DNA from: F1-120-MAGs118 sp013360535
Lineage (GTDB): Bacteria; Planctomycetota; UBA1135; GCA-002686595
Assembly: GCA_026647215.1 (NCBI GenBank)
Contig: JAPKHC010000021.1
Location: forward strand, 62,001 to 126,000
Length of the DNA: 64,000 bases
Reading direction: 5' to 3'
In this document: positions 17,877-27,057 of the stretch, piece by piece
Position numbering within the stretch: position 1 is the first letter of the stretch
Layout: the number at the start of each line of letters is the position of its first letter
Translations under genes and position numbers: made by a program
Notes under the pieces: model-generated
The model's input: the letters and a program-made list of their open reading frames with translations, nothing else
Told to the model about the DNA's origin: nothing
Database searches by the model: none

Positions 17877-20135
17877 TCACTGGAACTTGCGGTGCGTGCC
17901 GCCGGAATCGGCCGCGATCCACTCGAGCACCTGGAACGTGCCGCCGACCGCGACCGTGTGGATCACGATGCGCCGGTGCTGGTTCCACAGCGCCACTCGC
18001 TGGCGGATCACCTGCGGGTCGGTGATCTCGCCGACGCTCGGCTCGCCGTCGGACAACACGATGATCGTGTCGACGTCCTTGTCGGTGAACGCGGTGCGCA
18101 GCGCGTCGTACAGGTTCGTGCCGCCCGCGGCGCCGAGCGTGCCGACGAACTTCTTCGCATCCTCGCGACCGGTCGTGCCCGACTTCGTCAGGCCACCGTC
18201 GAGCCACGAGTCGACGTCCGAGCTGAACACGAGAATGTTGAACAGGCTCTCGGGCTCGAGCGAGTCGATGCAGCGCTGCAGCTCGGTCTTGGCGACCTCG
18301 ATGCGCGGCTTGCCTTGCTTGCCGACGTATTCGCTTCGCAGCATCTCGTTCATCGAGCCGGACACGTCGATGATGAACACGACGCGGTGCGACAGGATGC
18401 GGATGCCGAAGAACTGCGCGGTCTTGGTCGTCGCCTTGAGCCGGCGCATCTCCTCCTCGGCCTCGAGCTTGGAGAGATCGGCGAGCGAAATCGGCTGGAA
18501 ACCGGCGCCTTCCTTGTCCCACCACGCCTTCCACGCTTGCGCGGAGGTGCGGAACGGCTTGCCCGAGAGCTTCCACAGCGCTTCGGCATAGCGCGCGAGC
18601 ATCAGGCCCGATTCCTTCTGCATCGCCTCGACCAACGCGCCGGCGCTCTCCGGCGCGCGCAGCGCGACGAGGCCGTCGAGCGCGGCGTAACGCGTCGACC
18701 AGTCGGGACTGCCGAGCGCCGCCGCAAGGATCGGCACGTGCTTCTTGTCGCCCAGCTTGCCGAGCTGCATCAGCGCCGCATTGCGCACTTCGACCTCGGG
18801 GCCGCCCGCCAGCGTCTCGAGCTCCTTCGTCCACGCCGCGTCGCCCTTGCGCAGGCTCGTCAACGCGTCGACCGCCGCCGACAGCACCAGCGGATCCTTG
18901 CCCGTGCGCAGCACCGTCGAGAGCTCCGGCTCGATCGCCTTGTCGCCGCTCGCGCCCAGCATCGCGATCGTCGCCAGCACGAGGTCACGCTGCGTGTTGT
19001 ACTCCGGATCGTTCGCCTTCGGCGGCGCCTTCTTGATCCCGTCGAGCACCTCCTTCGCGAGCGTCTTCATCAGCTTCTCGTCGCGATAGCCCTTGAGCGC
19101 CCGCAACACGAAGCGCTGCTCGTACAGCTTGCCCTTGCCGAGCATCTTCACGAGCTTCTTGTCCGTCGCATCGTCGCGCAGCGCCGCGATGTGATCGGCG
19201 AGCGCCTCGCGCAGGAGCTCCGGCATCACGTCCTCGTTGCCGCGCCCCTCGTCGACCAGCCGCGCCGCGAGCTTGGCACCCTCCGCCGCGACCAGAATGC
19301 GAATCGCCTCGACCCGCACCGCGTCGCGCTCCGTCTTGTCGTCGTAGATCGTCTCCGCGAGGTCGCGCAGCCCCTTGTCGCCGCGCCGCTCGATCTCGAG
19401 CAGCGCCAGCTTGCGGATGCCCCACAACTCAGTGACGTTGTCGCGCTCCTTCTCGCGCGCGAGCTCGAAGAGGCGCGGCAGCGCGAGCCCCTGCGCGACC
19501 TGCTCGAACGCCAGCTCGCGAATCGCCTTGACCGTGTGCACCGCGCGCGCAGGCTCGGCGTCCTTGTCCTTCTTGCCCTTGTCCTTGTCCTTCTCCTTGC
19601 TCGCCGCCGCCGCCGGGCCATTGAACACGCGCTCGAAGAACTCCTTGTCCTCTGCGCTCGCCATGCGCACCACGCGCTCCATCGCGCGCTCGCGCACGTC
19701 GTCCTGCGCCCCCGACTCGACGATCGTCTTGAGGAAGTGCTTGCCCAGGTGCGTGCAGTTGCCGAGCGTCGCCAGCGCCATCGTGCGCAGCTCCTGCTCC
19801 TCGCTCGTCGTCGCCACGTCCGTCAGCCGCTGCAGCGCCGGCTGCTCCGCATCGCCGATGCCGTCGAAGTTGCCGAGCGCCTTCACCACCTCGCGCCGCA
19901 TGTAGATCGACCCGAAGGCCGATTCGTACAGCTCGATCAGCGCCAGCGCCGCCTCGCGCGTCCGCACGAGCCCCAACTCCGCGATCAGCTTCGGATCCGC
20001 CTCGTCCCGGCTCTTCTTGAGCTCCGCCACGATCGTCGCCACATCCGCGCGCGCCGCCCGCGGCCCGATCGTCGACGGTGGGAACGAAAGCGGCGCCAGC
20101 AACGCCAGCGACAACACGAGAGCGCGGAACATCAT
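17877..20135 (-). CDS. Secreted HEAT-repeat and von Willebrand A domain protein
   Basis: A 752-residue protein with a signal peptide (MMFRALVLSLALLAPLSFPP, cleavage after ARA). Most of the sequence is HEAT-like helical repeats (for example ALIELYESAFGSIYMRREVV and PDWSTRYAALDGLVALRAPE), interrupted by a lysine/aspartate-rich loop (KEKDKDKGKKDKDAEP, about residue 180). The C-terminal ~190 residues are a vWA domain with an intact MIDAS DVSGS near residue 590, the TGREDAKKFV...GGTNLYDAL segment and VLSDGEPSVGE. Likely a metal-dependent periplasmic binding or scaffold protein. GGAAGG lies just before the start. TAGAGT at 20167-20172 may be the -10. Confidence 0.85.
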   Translation of the reverse strand: MMFRALVLSLALLAPLSFPPSTIGPRAARADVATIVAELKKSRDEADPKLIAELGLVRTREAALALIELYESAFGSIYMRREVVKALGNFDGIGDAEQPALQRLTDVATTSEEQELRTMALATLGNCTHLGKHFLKTIVESGAQDDVRERAMERVVRMASAEDKEFFERVFNGPAAAASKEKDKDKGKKDKDAEPARAVHTVKAIRELAFEQVAQGLALPRLFELAREKERDNVTELWGIRKLALLEIERRGDKGLRDLAETIYDDKTERDAVRVEAIRILVAAEGAKLAARLVDEGRGNEDVMPELLREALADHIAALRDDATDKKLVKMLGKGKLYEQRFVLRALKGYRDEKLMKTLAKEVLDGIKKAPPKANDPEYNTQRDLVLATIAMLGASGDKAIEPELSTVLRTGKDPLVLSAAVDALTSLRKGDAAWTKELETLAGGPEVEVRNAALMQLGKLGDKKHVPILAAALGSPDWSTRYAALDGLVALRAPESAGALVEAMQKESGLMLARYAEALWKLSGKPFRTSAQAWKAWWDKEGAGFQPISLADLSKLEAEEEMRRLKATTKTAQFFGIRILSHRVVFIIDVSGSMNEMLRSEYVGKQGKPRIEVAKTELQRCIDSLEPESLFNILVFSSDVDSWLDGGLTKSGTTGREDAKKFVGTLGAAGGTNLYDALRTAFTDKDVDTIIVLSDGEPSVGEITDPQVIRQRVALWNQHRRIVIHTVAVGGTFQVLEWIAADSGGTHRKFQ

Positions 20136-20217
20136 GGTTGGAGCCTTCCTGCACAGGCCGACCCCTACTCTAGAACTCCCCCCGCCCAGAGCTACACCCC
20201 GCCGCGTTCACCCTTCG

Positions 20218-21537
20218 TCAACGCTCCCCCGCGCCCTCCACGGACACGAGATCGAAGGCCTGCAACGACGGCCCGGACGTCACGACGATGCGGACACCGT
20301 TCGGCGTGCGCAGGGCGGCGATGGAATGCGCCGGATCGCAGTGAAACTGGACCAACGCCTCGAAGTTCCGCGACGAGAGCACCTCGACGAGGCCGCCATT
20401 CCCCAGACCGTCGGGATTCCAGAGCACGGCGAGCTCGTTCGCGCCGTCTCCGTCCATGTCGGGAGCCGATGTTGATGCGAACGGACCGTCGCAGCTCGAC
20501 ACGAAACTCCGGATGAGGCCGCCATCGCGACCGGAACGCAGCTCGATCCTTCCCGGCTTCGCGAACGGCGTCTCGCCGAGGGTCCACAAGTCGGGCGCAC
20601 CATCCCCGTCGACGTCGCCAGCGCGACGAAATTCCACAACCCCGGGCCTGGAGCCCTTGGGTGAGCTGCGGCTCCAGATCAAAGTCCCGTCTTCACCTCG
20701 AAGAAGGCACTGCATCCAACTCCCGCGTCGTCCGGTCCACAGGCTCAGCGCAAGCTCATCGCAACCGGCTCCATCAAGGTCCCCGATGGCGATGAAGTCG
20801 TGCACGTCCCCGAGTTCGAACGGAAACTCGACCCGCCAGAGGCTCGTCTCGCTCGCCAACGAGAGCACTTCCACCGCAGGTGGGTTGTAGTCGTTGACGG
20901 TTGCCATGTCCGACTTCCCGTCCCCATCGACGTCCCCGACCGGCGCGATGAAGGCACCGAACGAATCCACGTTGCGCCGCCAAGTCTTCAGGATGCGCCA
21001 CGGATCCGTTGAAAACAGCCACACGCCACTCGGTCGGAACCGGCCGAACGTGTCGACGCCGCACTCGCTCATCGCGATGTCCGGTCGGCCGTCTCCGTCC
21101 GTGTCGCCAACGTTCACGAATCCGCGCGCAAGATCGAGTGAGCCCTCCGCGTCTCTGCGGACGTGAGGAGGCAAGGTCACATTGAGCGCGTCGAGCTTCG
21201 CGGCTCCATCGCGCCCGAACACGAGCCATGTCCAGTTCTGGGGGAAGCCGTCTTCTTCCGCGGCGAGATCCTCGAACCCGTCTCCATCGAGATCACCGAG
21301 GTTCCAAAGGTCCAACAGCTCGGCGCCCTGCTCTCCCCGTGGACTTACGTTCCACGCCGGTCGCGCGACGAACTGTGGAATCGGCGGCAGCGGCGGAGCG
21401 GCGGCCGCGCGCGCGGCGGCGGGCGCGCTGACAGAGCGACAGCCTGCGCCAAAGAGCGCGAAAGCGAGGAGAACAGCGCGAACTTGCATCGAGGATGCGA
21501 TGCCCGAGGGATCGCGAGGAGCAGAGCCGCTTGTCAT
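20218..21537 (-). CDS. FG-GAP/VCBS-repeat lipoprotein, copy 1
   Basis: A 439-residue protein. The start ATG 21537 overlaps the stop of the upstream copy by 4 nt; MQVRAVLLAFALFGAGC (start at 21489) is an alternative that begins right at the lipoprotein signal, with the Cys of FGAGC as lipid site. The mature part is an FG-GAP/VCBS beta-propeller with calcium-loop motifs such as GDLDGDGFEDLA, GDTDGDGRPDIA, GDVDGDGKSDMA and PDMDGDGANELA. It is third in transcription order in a tandem array of three paralogues. Base composition is visibly less GC-rich than the flanks. Function is unknown; such propellers usually bind ligands or other surface proteins. Confidence 0.8.
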   Translation of the reverse strand: MTSGSAPRDPSGIASSMQVRAVLLAFALFGAGCRSVSAPAAARAAAAPPLPPIPQFVARPAWNVSPRGEQGAELLDLWNLGDLDGDGFEDLAAEEDGFPQNWTWLVFGRDGAAKLDALNVTLPPHVRRDAEGSLDLARGFVNVGDTDGDGRPDIAMSECGVDTFGRFRPSGVWLFSTDPWRILKTWRRNVDSFGAFIAPVGDVDGDGKSDMATVNDYNPPAVEVLSLASETSLWRVEFPFELGDVHDFIAIGDLDGAGCDELALSLWTGRRGSWMQCLLRGEDGTLIWSRSSPKGSRPGVVEFRRAGDVDGDGAPDLWTLGETPFAKPGRIELRSGRDGGLIRSFVSSCDGPFASTSAPDMDGDGANELAVLWNPDGLGNGGLVEVLSSRNFEALVQFHCDPAHSIAALRTPNGVRIVVTSGPSLQAFDLVSVEGAGER

Positions 21538-22844
21538 CGACCTGCCTCGACGCGAACGAGATCGAAGGCCTGCAGGCGCGACTCGTCTCCCAGCACGAGC
21601 CGCACGCCGTCCGGCGTTCCCAGGACAGCGAGCGAGTCGAATTCCTCGCATGAATGCTGGAACAGAGGAGCCATGGTTCGGGAGGAGATGATCTCGACGA
21701 GGTTCTGATGCTGCTTTGGAACGACGCTCCAGAGCAACACCAACTCCCGGACTCCGTCCCCATCCAAGTCGACGCATGTCGCCGACTCATAAAGGTAAGT
21801 GCACGCACTTTCGCAGCTCCGGAGGAAGCGGCCGTCTCGGCCCGATTGGATGGCGATGAGGTCGTGCCACTCGACGTCGGTCTTGCCGATGACCCACAGG
21901 TCCACGACGGAATCCCCGTCCACGTCGCCAGCGACGGACAGGCTCAGAGGACCGGGAACCTCCTGTGGAGACGCCGCCGATCGGGTCCACAAGATCGTGC
22001 CGTCCTCGCCACGAAGAAGGCACTGCATCCAGTACGGCACTCCTCGCAGCGACAGCGTCAGCATCACTTCGGTGCAGCCGCCCCCATCGATGTCGCCCAT
22101 CGCGATGACGCCACTGATGTGCGCGCCGTCCCAAGGAAGTTCGAGGCGCCACACGCTTTCCTCACGATCGACCGACAGCACTTCCAACGCAGCTGGGTAG
22201 TAGTCGTTGACCGTGAGCAAGTCCGTGCGTCCATCGCCGTCGAAGTCGCCGATCGGGAGCACGAAGGCACCGAACGAATCCACGTCGCGGCGCCACACCC
22301 TCACGATGCGCCAAGGATCCATCGCCAGCAACCAGACACCGCTCGGAGGGAAGCGTGCGTACGGTTGGAAACCACATTCGATCATCGCGATCTCGGGCCG
22401 GCCGTCGCCGTCCGTATCCCCGACATTGACGAATCCGTGGGCAATCTCGAGCGAGAGTTCCGCGTCGACTCGATGGTGCGGCCTCAACGTCACGTTCAGC
22501 CCCTCGGGCGTTGAATGCCCGTCTCGACCTCGGATCAAGGCGGCGCGACGTTGCATGGACGAGCAGTCCGTGGCAACGAGCTCGTCAAACCCATCGCCGT
22601 CCAGGTCCCCAAGGGTGCCGATTCCAACGCCTTGGTTGGCCGGCAGGTCCGGGAGCGCGGACTGCCACACCGGCCGCAGCACGAACTGCGGGAGCGGCGG
22701 CTCCGTGGGAGCGACGAGCGCGGCGGCGGGCGCGCTGACAGAGCGACAGCCTGCGCCGAAGAGCGCGAGAGCGAGGAGAACAGAGCGAACTTGCATCGAG
22801 GGGGCGCTGCGCGAGGGCTCGCGGAGAACTGAGCCGCTTGTCAT
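21534..22844 (-). CDS. FG-GAP/VCBS-repeat lipoprotein, copy 2
   Basis: A 436-residue paralogue of the flanking genes. It has the lipoprotein signal MQVRSVLLALALFGAGC, and propeller loops GDLDGDGFDELV, GDTDGDGRPEIA, GDFDGDGRTDLL, GDIDGGGCTEVM and VDLDGDGVRELV. The stop overlaps the next copy's start, and its own ATG 22844 overlaps the stop of copy 3, both by 4 nt, so the three are translated as one coupled series. Blocks such as WMQCLLRGEDGT are identical to copy 1, and the C-terminus LQAFDLVRVEAGR is nearly identical to copy 3 (QAFDLVRVEAGR), indicating recent duplication with divergence of the surface loops. Confidence 0.8.
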   Translation of the reverse strand: MTSGSVLREPSRSAPSMQVRSVLLALALFGAGCRSVSAPAAALVAPTEPPLPQFVLRPVWQSALPDLPANQGVGIGTLGDLDGDGFDELVATDCSSMQRRAALIRGRDGHSTPEGLNVTLRPHHRVDAELSLEIAHGFVNVGDTDGDGRPEIAMIECGFQPYARFPPSGVWLLAMDPWRIVRVWRRDVDSFGAFVLPIGDFDGDGRTDLLTVNDYYPAALEVLSVDREESVWRLELPWDGAHISGVIAMGDIDGGGCTEVMLTLSLRGVPYWMQCLLRGEDGTILWTRSAASPQEVPGPLSLSVAGDVDGDSVVDLWVIGKTDVEWHDLIAIQSGRDGRFLRSCESACTYLYESATCVDLDGDGVRELVLLWSVVPKQHQNLVEIISSRTMAPLFQHSCEEFDSLAVLGTPDGVRLVLGDESRLQAFDLVRVEAGR

Positions 22845-24175
22845 CGGCCGGCCTCGACGCGAACGAGATCGAAGGCCTGCGAGCCCGAGCGACCGGTGGT
22901 CACGAGCCGCAAGCCGTGGGGCATTCGGAGCGCTGCGACGCCCACACCTTCCTCGCATGGGAAGTAGCAGAGCGACGTGAGGGTCCGCGATGAGATCACC
23001 TCGATCGCTCCGTCGGAGTCCTCTCCCTCGAGCCACCATGGGACGACGAGCTCATTCACGCCATCACCGTCGAGATCCGCGCAGGCCTTGATCTCGTCGG
23101 CACTGCACTGAAATCGGTCGGCGGACCGCAGCGTCGTTCCGTCGCGGCCGGAGAGCAGCTCGACTCTTGTGAAGCCAAGGTCGGGCTCAGAGATCACTGC
23201 CCAAAGGTCCGGCACGCCGTCATCGTCGACCTCACCGGCATCGGAGACGGTGACGAAGTCCCACTCGCCGGGAAGGGCGCCGGAACGGCTCCAGAGAACG
23301 GCGCCATCGCGGCCAGCAAGCACGAACAGCGTGGTCGGGGCCAACCACCTGCCTCCAACCCGAACCGCGAGTTCTTTCAGGTCGTCTCCGTCGCGATCCT
23401 CGATCGCGATCAGGTCCACGATGAACCCGCTCTCGATTGGCAGCTTCTTCACCCACAGGCGGGTGTCCCCCGACATCGAGAGCACCTCGACCGAGGCCGG
23501 ACCGTAGTCATTGGTCACGGCGAAGTCGCTCTGCCCATCTCCGTTCACGTCGCCGACTGGCGCGATGCAACTGCCGAACGAATCCTCGTTGCTGCACCAG
23601 TGACGGAGCGGGCGCCAATCGTCGGAGCTGAACAACCAAACCCCCGTCGGCCCAGATCGCCCGAACAGCACACCTCCGCACACTCCAACGGCGAAATCCG
23701 TCACGCCGTCTCCGTTCGTGTCTCCCACGTCGATCAACGTGCTGACGCCCTCCTGAGGATGGCAGGCCCTTCTTCTCTCGAAGTCGAGAACGTGGGCTTT
23801 CCCGCCACGCGGCAAGCCGTCTCGACCGGACAGGAGCCAGACCCGGGCGCCGTTCGGTTCGAACTGGGGACTCACGAGGACGGCGACTTCATCGCAGCCG
23901 TCCTGGTCGAGGTCGGTGACGAAAGGGCCTAGCCAGTAGTCCGTCTTCTCCTTGATCGGGAACTCCCACGCCGGTCGCAGCACGAACTGCGGGAGCGGAG
24001 GCAGCGATGACTCCGTAGGAGCGACGAGCGCAGCCGCGGGCTCGCTGACAGAGCGGCAGCCTGCGCCGAAGAGCGCGAAAGCGAGGAGAACAGCGCGAAC
24101 TTGCATCGAGGGAGCGATGCCCGAGGGTGGACCGAGCCTACTCGAAGTCGCTCGATCGCGCGCGGATTTGCTCAC
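22841..24175 (-). CDS. FG-GAP/VCBS-repeat lipoprotein, copy 3
   Basis: A 444-residue protein from GTG 24175, or 421 residues from ATG 24106 (MQVRAVLLAFALFGAGC), which begins at the lipobox signal and may be the true start. Propeller loops are TDLDQDGCDEVA, GDTNGDGVTDFA, GDVNGDGQSDFA and ADLDGDGVNELV. It is the first-transcribed and most divergent of the three copies, although the DNA around the signal peptide is almost identical in all three. It lies 12 bp downstream of the glycosyltransferase gene, so the four genes may share a transcript. Confidence 0.77.
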   Translation of the reverse strand: MSKSARDRATSSRLGPPSGIAPSMQVRAVLLAFALFGAGCRSVSEPAAALVAPTESSLPPLPQFVLRPAWEFPIKEKTDYWLGPFVTDLDQDGCDEVAVLVSPQFEPNGARVWLLSGRDGLPRGGKAHVLDFERRRACHPQEGVSTLIDVGDTNGDGVTDFAVGVCGGVLFGRSGPTGVWLFSSDDWRPLRHWCSNEDSFGSCIAPVGDVNGDGQSDFAVTNDYGPASVEVLSMSGDTRLWVKKLPIESGFIVDLIAIEDRDGDDLKELAVRVGGRWLAPTTLFVLAGRDGAVLWSRSGALPGEWDFVTVSDAGEVDDDGVPDLWAVISEPDLGFTRVELLSGRDGTTLRSADRFQCSADEIKACADLDGDGVNELVVPWWLEGEDSDGAIEVISSRTLTSLCYFPCEEGVGVAALRMPHGLRLVTTGRSGSQAFDLVRVEAGR

Positions 24176-24187
24176 CCGTGCGCCGCT

Positions 24188-25144
24188 TTAGAGCCGCGAC
24201 TTCTTCTCGATCAGGTCGGCGAGCAGGCCGACGGTGAGGACCTGCAGGAAGGCGACGAAGATGAAGACGGTCTTGTCGCCGAGGTTCTGCTCGATGAAGA
24301 CGTCGTAGTAGAGGAAGCCGCACAGGCAGAGCAGCAGCGCGAAGGCGACGGGATAGAAGACCTTCAGCGGATTGAAATAGAGCACCGTGCGGATGATCAG
24401 CGCGGTGAAGCCGAGCGTGTCGCGGATCGGGCGGATCTTGGAGCTGCCGGAGCGCTTGGCGTAGTTGACGGGCACGTACTCGACGCGGTGGCCGTTGGTG
24501 AGGCTCGCGAGCGTGATCGTCGTGGTGAAGCTGAAGCCCTGCGGCAGGATCGGGCGGTACTTGAGGACGAGCTCGCGGCGGAAGGCGCGCAGGCCGCTGT
24601 TGAGGTCGGGGATGTCGGTGCCGGCGAGGAAGCTCGCGAGCTGCTTCAGGAACCACTTCGCGGGCTTGCGCACGAGCGGGATGTTGACGTCGGCACCGGT
24701 GCGCGAGCCGACGGCCATCTCGGCGCCGTCGTCGATCTGGTCGAGCAGGTCGCGGATCTTGTCCTCGGGGTACGTGCCGTCGGCGTCGGTGATCACGACG
24801 ACCTCGGTGTGCGCGTGCGTGAAGCCGGTCTTGAGCGCGGCGCCGTAACCCTGGTTCTTGCGGTGCGTGACGACGCGCAGGTTGGGGATGCGCGCGGCGC
24901 AGCGGCCGAGCACCTCGGCCGTGCGGTCTTTCGAACCGTCGTTGACGGCGATCACGAAGATCGGGACGCCGATGTCGAGCTTCGACAGGCGATCCATCAC
25001 GCCCTCGACGCCGTTCTCCTCGTTGTAGACGGGCACGACGATCGTGACGCCGTGCTGCGAGAGCTTCTCGCGATGCTCGCTCGCCTCCCAAGGCAGGACG
25101 AGCGGGGCTTGGGGGCGCGGTGCGGGGGGTGCGGGACGTTCCAC
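24188..25144 (-). CDS. Family 2 glycosyltransferase, DPM1-like with membrane tail
   Basis: A 318-residue protein from GTG 25144. The GT-A domain has the nucleotide-binding start VTIVVPVYNEENGVEGVMD, the NDGSKDRT motif, VITDADGTYPEDKI containing the metal-binding DAD, and the acceptor-side LNSGLRAFRRE. Two hydrophobic segments at the C-terminus (VFYPVAFALLLCLCGFLYYD and VFIFVAFLQVLTVGLLADLI) anchor it in the membrane, as in dolichol/undecaprenyl-phosphate sugar transferases. It likely transfers a sugar from a nucleotide donor to a polyprenyl phosphate. Sugar specificity cannot be read from the sequence. Confidence 0.88.
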   Translation of the reverse strand: MERPAPPAPRPQAPLVLPWEASEHREKLSQHGVTIVVPVYNEENGVEGVMDRLSKLDIGVPIFVIAVNDGSKDRTAEVLGRCAARIPNLRVVTHRKNQGYGAALKTGFTHAHTEVVVITDADGTYPEDKIRDLLDQIDDGAEMAVGSRTGADVNIPLVRKPAKWFLKQLASFLAGTDIPDLNSGLRAFRRELVLKYRPILPQGFSFTTTITLASLTNGHRVEYVPVNYAKRSGSSKIRPIRDTLGFTALIIRTVLYFNPLKVFYPVAFALLLCLCGFLYYDVFIEQNLGDKTVFIFVAFLQVLTVGLLADLIEKKSRL

Positions 25145-25178
25145 GGCGGCGGGAGCCTACCAAGGCGCCGCGCGCGTT

Positions 25179-26255
25179 TCATTCGAGGTTTGGCCGTCCG
25201 AACGCGGATGCGAGCGCCTTGCGAGCCATTCCGGTGAGCGCGAGCGAGCCGAGCTCCGCCTTCGGCACCCAACGCAGCGGCGCGGCGACGCGCGCGCGGC
25301 CGATGGTTCCGCGCTGGAGGACGACGCGGATGCGGTGGTGCGTGATCGCGTGGCGGAGCAGGCCGAGCTCGGGTCCGGGCGTGAGCTCGACGGGCAATTC
25401 CGCCGGGAAAAGCTGCGGTCGGCGCGGCGAGCGCTGCTGGGTCGGAAGCTGCCAGAGTCCCGCCATGCGGCCTGTCTCGGGACGCTGCTCCATGAGCACG
25501 TCGCCGCCGCGCTCGACGACCCACGCGACGAGCTCGACGTCGATCGGCTCCGGCCGTTCCTTGGCGCGCGGGAGCACGTTTTCGAGGCCACGCGCGCGCG
25601 CCAGGCACGCCTTCGCGACCGGACAACGCTCGCAGGCGGGCGAACGTGGCGTGCAGACCGTCGCGCCGAGCTCCATCAGCGCCTGATTCCACTCGCCGGC
25701 GCCCTTCGACTTCGGGACGAACTCGCGCGCACGCTCCCAGGCCCAACGCTGCGCGGCGGCGGCCGGCGCGTCGTGCGCGAACCAGCGCGAGAGCACCCGC
25801 ACGACGTTGCCGTCGACGAGCGCTTCGGGTTGGTCGAACGCGATCGAGAGCACCGCACCGGTCGTGTAGGGCCCGATGCCCGGCAACGCGCGCACGGCCT
25901 CGGCGTCGCGCGGAAATTCGCCGCCGTGGCGCTCGACGATCGCCTGCGCCGCCGCACGCAACGAACGCGCGCGCCGGTAGTAACCGAGCCCGCTCCACGC
26001 CGCGAGCACGTCGCTCTCGTCGGCGCTCGCGAGCGCCCGCACGTCGGGGAAACGCTCGAGAAAACGCGTCCAATACCCGATCACCGTCTCGACGCGCGTC
26101 TGCTGGAGCATCGCTTCGCTGATCCAGATCGCGTACGGATCGCGCGTGCGGCGCCACGGCAGGTCGCGGCGCGCTCGCGCGTACCACACGAGCAGCTCGC
26201 GGCGCGCGGCGAAGCCCGAAGCGGGCGCGGTCGTCTCGGTGGAGCGCTTGGGCAT
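25179..26255 (-). CDS. mutY: A/G-specific adenine glycosylase
   Basis: A 358-residue DNA repair enzyme that removes adenine mispaired with 8-oxoguanine. The HhH-GPD domain has catalytic Glu47 (in EAMLQQTRV), the helix-hairpin-helix LPGIGPYTTGA (124-134) and Asp148 in VDGNVVRVL. The 4Fe-4S ligands are Cys201, Cys208, Cys211 and Cys217 (C-X6-C-X2-C-X5-C). The C-terminal ~110 residues form the MutT-like recognition domain, including HAITHHRIRV. All expected catalytic residues are present and the length is normal. TAACGT at 26265-26270, 9 nt before ATG 26255, may be its -10. Confidence 0.95.
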   Translation of the reverse strand: MPKRSTETTAPASGFAARRELLVWYARARRDLPWRRTRDPYAIWISEAMLQQTRVETVIGYWTRFLERFPDVRALASADESDVLAAWSGLGYYRRARSLRAAAQAIVERHGGEFPRDAEAVRALPGIGPYTTGAVLSIAFDQPEALVDGNVVRVLSRWFAHDAPAAAAQRWAWERAREFVPKSKGAGEWNQALMELGATVCTPRSPACERCPVAKACLARARGLENVLPRAKERPEPIDVELVAWVVERGGDVLMEQRPETGRMAGLWQLPTQQRSPRRPQLFPAELPVELTPGPELGLLRHAITHHRIRVVLQRGTIGRARVAAPLRWVPKAELGSLALTGMARKALASAFGRPNLE

Positions 26256-26309
26256 GGCGCGGAGACGTTAGCTTTCGCGGCGAATTCCGGCGATCTTCGC
26301 CTGTGCTGC

Positions 26310-26315
26310 TATCCT
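26310..26315 (+). promoter_or_regulatory. -10-like element TATCCT
   Basis: TATCCT, 13 nt before ATG 26329. It is the same hexamer as in the consensus promoter at 7779-7808. The -35 is not recognisable. Confidence 0.4.
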
Positions 26316-26328
26316 CTTCGGCCTTCGC

Positions 26329-26919
26329 ATGCCGCCCGAAACCCACAAGCTCTCCTCCAACGCGCGCCTCGCCGTCGACCTTGGGCCGCTGGTCGTGTTC
26401 CTGATCGCGAGCTCGAAGCTCGGCCTGCGCTGGGGCACGGCGGTGTTCATCGTCGCGATGCTCGTCGCGGTCGCGGTGCAGCTCAAGGTCGAGCGCAAGG
26501 TGGCGCCGCTCGCGTGGGTCACGCTCGGGCTTGTCGTCGTGTTCGGCGGCCTGACCGTGTATCTGGGTGACGAGAGCTTCATCAAGATCAAGGTGACCGT
26601 GATCGAGGTCCTGATCGGCGCCGCGCTGCTCGTCGGACTCGCGTTCGGCAAGCTGTTCGCGAAGAGCCTGCTCGGCATGGCGTTGCCGATGGACGACACG
26701 GGCTGGCGCAAGTTCACCGTGCGTTTTGCGCTGTTTTCGTTCGCGCTCGCCGGTGCGAACGAGTTCATCCGCCGCGCTTTCGACGACCAGATGTGGCTGT
26801 ACTTCAAGGTCGGCGGCCTGCCGATCGCGACGTTCGTGTTCATGCTCACGCAGCTGCCGCTCGCCAAGCGCCACGCGCTGCCCGCGGGCTCTTCCGACGA
26901 GTCGGGCAACCCGCAGTGA
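26329..26919 (+). CDS. yciB: YciB-family inner membrane protein (septation protein A)
   Basis: A 196-residue polytopic membrane protein with five to six hydrophobic helices. It matches the YciB/IspZ family by its opening DLGPLVVFLIASSKLGLRWG, the central GLTVYLGDESFIKIKVTVIE, and the C-terminal FALFSFALAGANEFIRRAF and DDQMWLYFKV segments. Family members affect cell envelope synthesis and septation and interact with elongasome and divisome proteins in proteobacteria. The start ATG 26329 is close to a TATCCT hexamer, so the mRNA leader would be only a few nucleotides. The C-terminal ~20 residues are a Ser/Gly-rich tail. Confidence 0.9.
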   Translation: MPPETHKLSSNARLAVDLGPLVVFLIASSKLGLRWGTAVFIVAMLVAVAVQLKVERKVAPLAWVTLGLVVVFGGLTVYLGDESFIKIKVTVIEVLIGAALLVGLAFGKLFAKSLLGMALPMDDTGWRKFTVRFALFSFALAGANEFIRRAFDDQMWLYFKVGGLPIATFVFMLTQLPLAKRHALPAGSSDESGNPQ

Positions 26920-26971
26920 TTGTCGCGGCGGAGCGCGCTTCCTAGAGTCGCCGCTGCCCCGGAGTCCTCGC

Positions 26972-27049
26972 GTGACCAAGTCCCCCTCGTCGGTGAAGTT
27001 CGCGCTCGGCCTTGGCCTGAGGCCTTCTTTCGAAGGCGTGCAGCGCTGA
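26972..27049 (+). CDS. Possible 25-codon upstream peptide
   Basis: GTG 26972 is preceded by GGAG at a good distance and by TAGAGT at 26943-26948. It encodes VTKSPSSVKFALGLGLRPSF and five more residues, ending 8 nt before the ATG of the next gene. It could be a leader peptide that couples translation to the membrane-TPR gene, or chance. There is no family evidence. Confidence 0.2.
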   Translation: MTKSPSSVKFALGLGLRPSFEGVQR

Positions 27050-27057
27050 TCCCCGCC

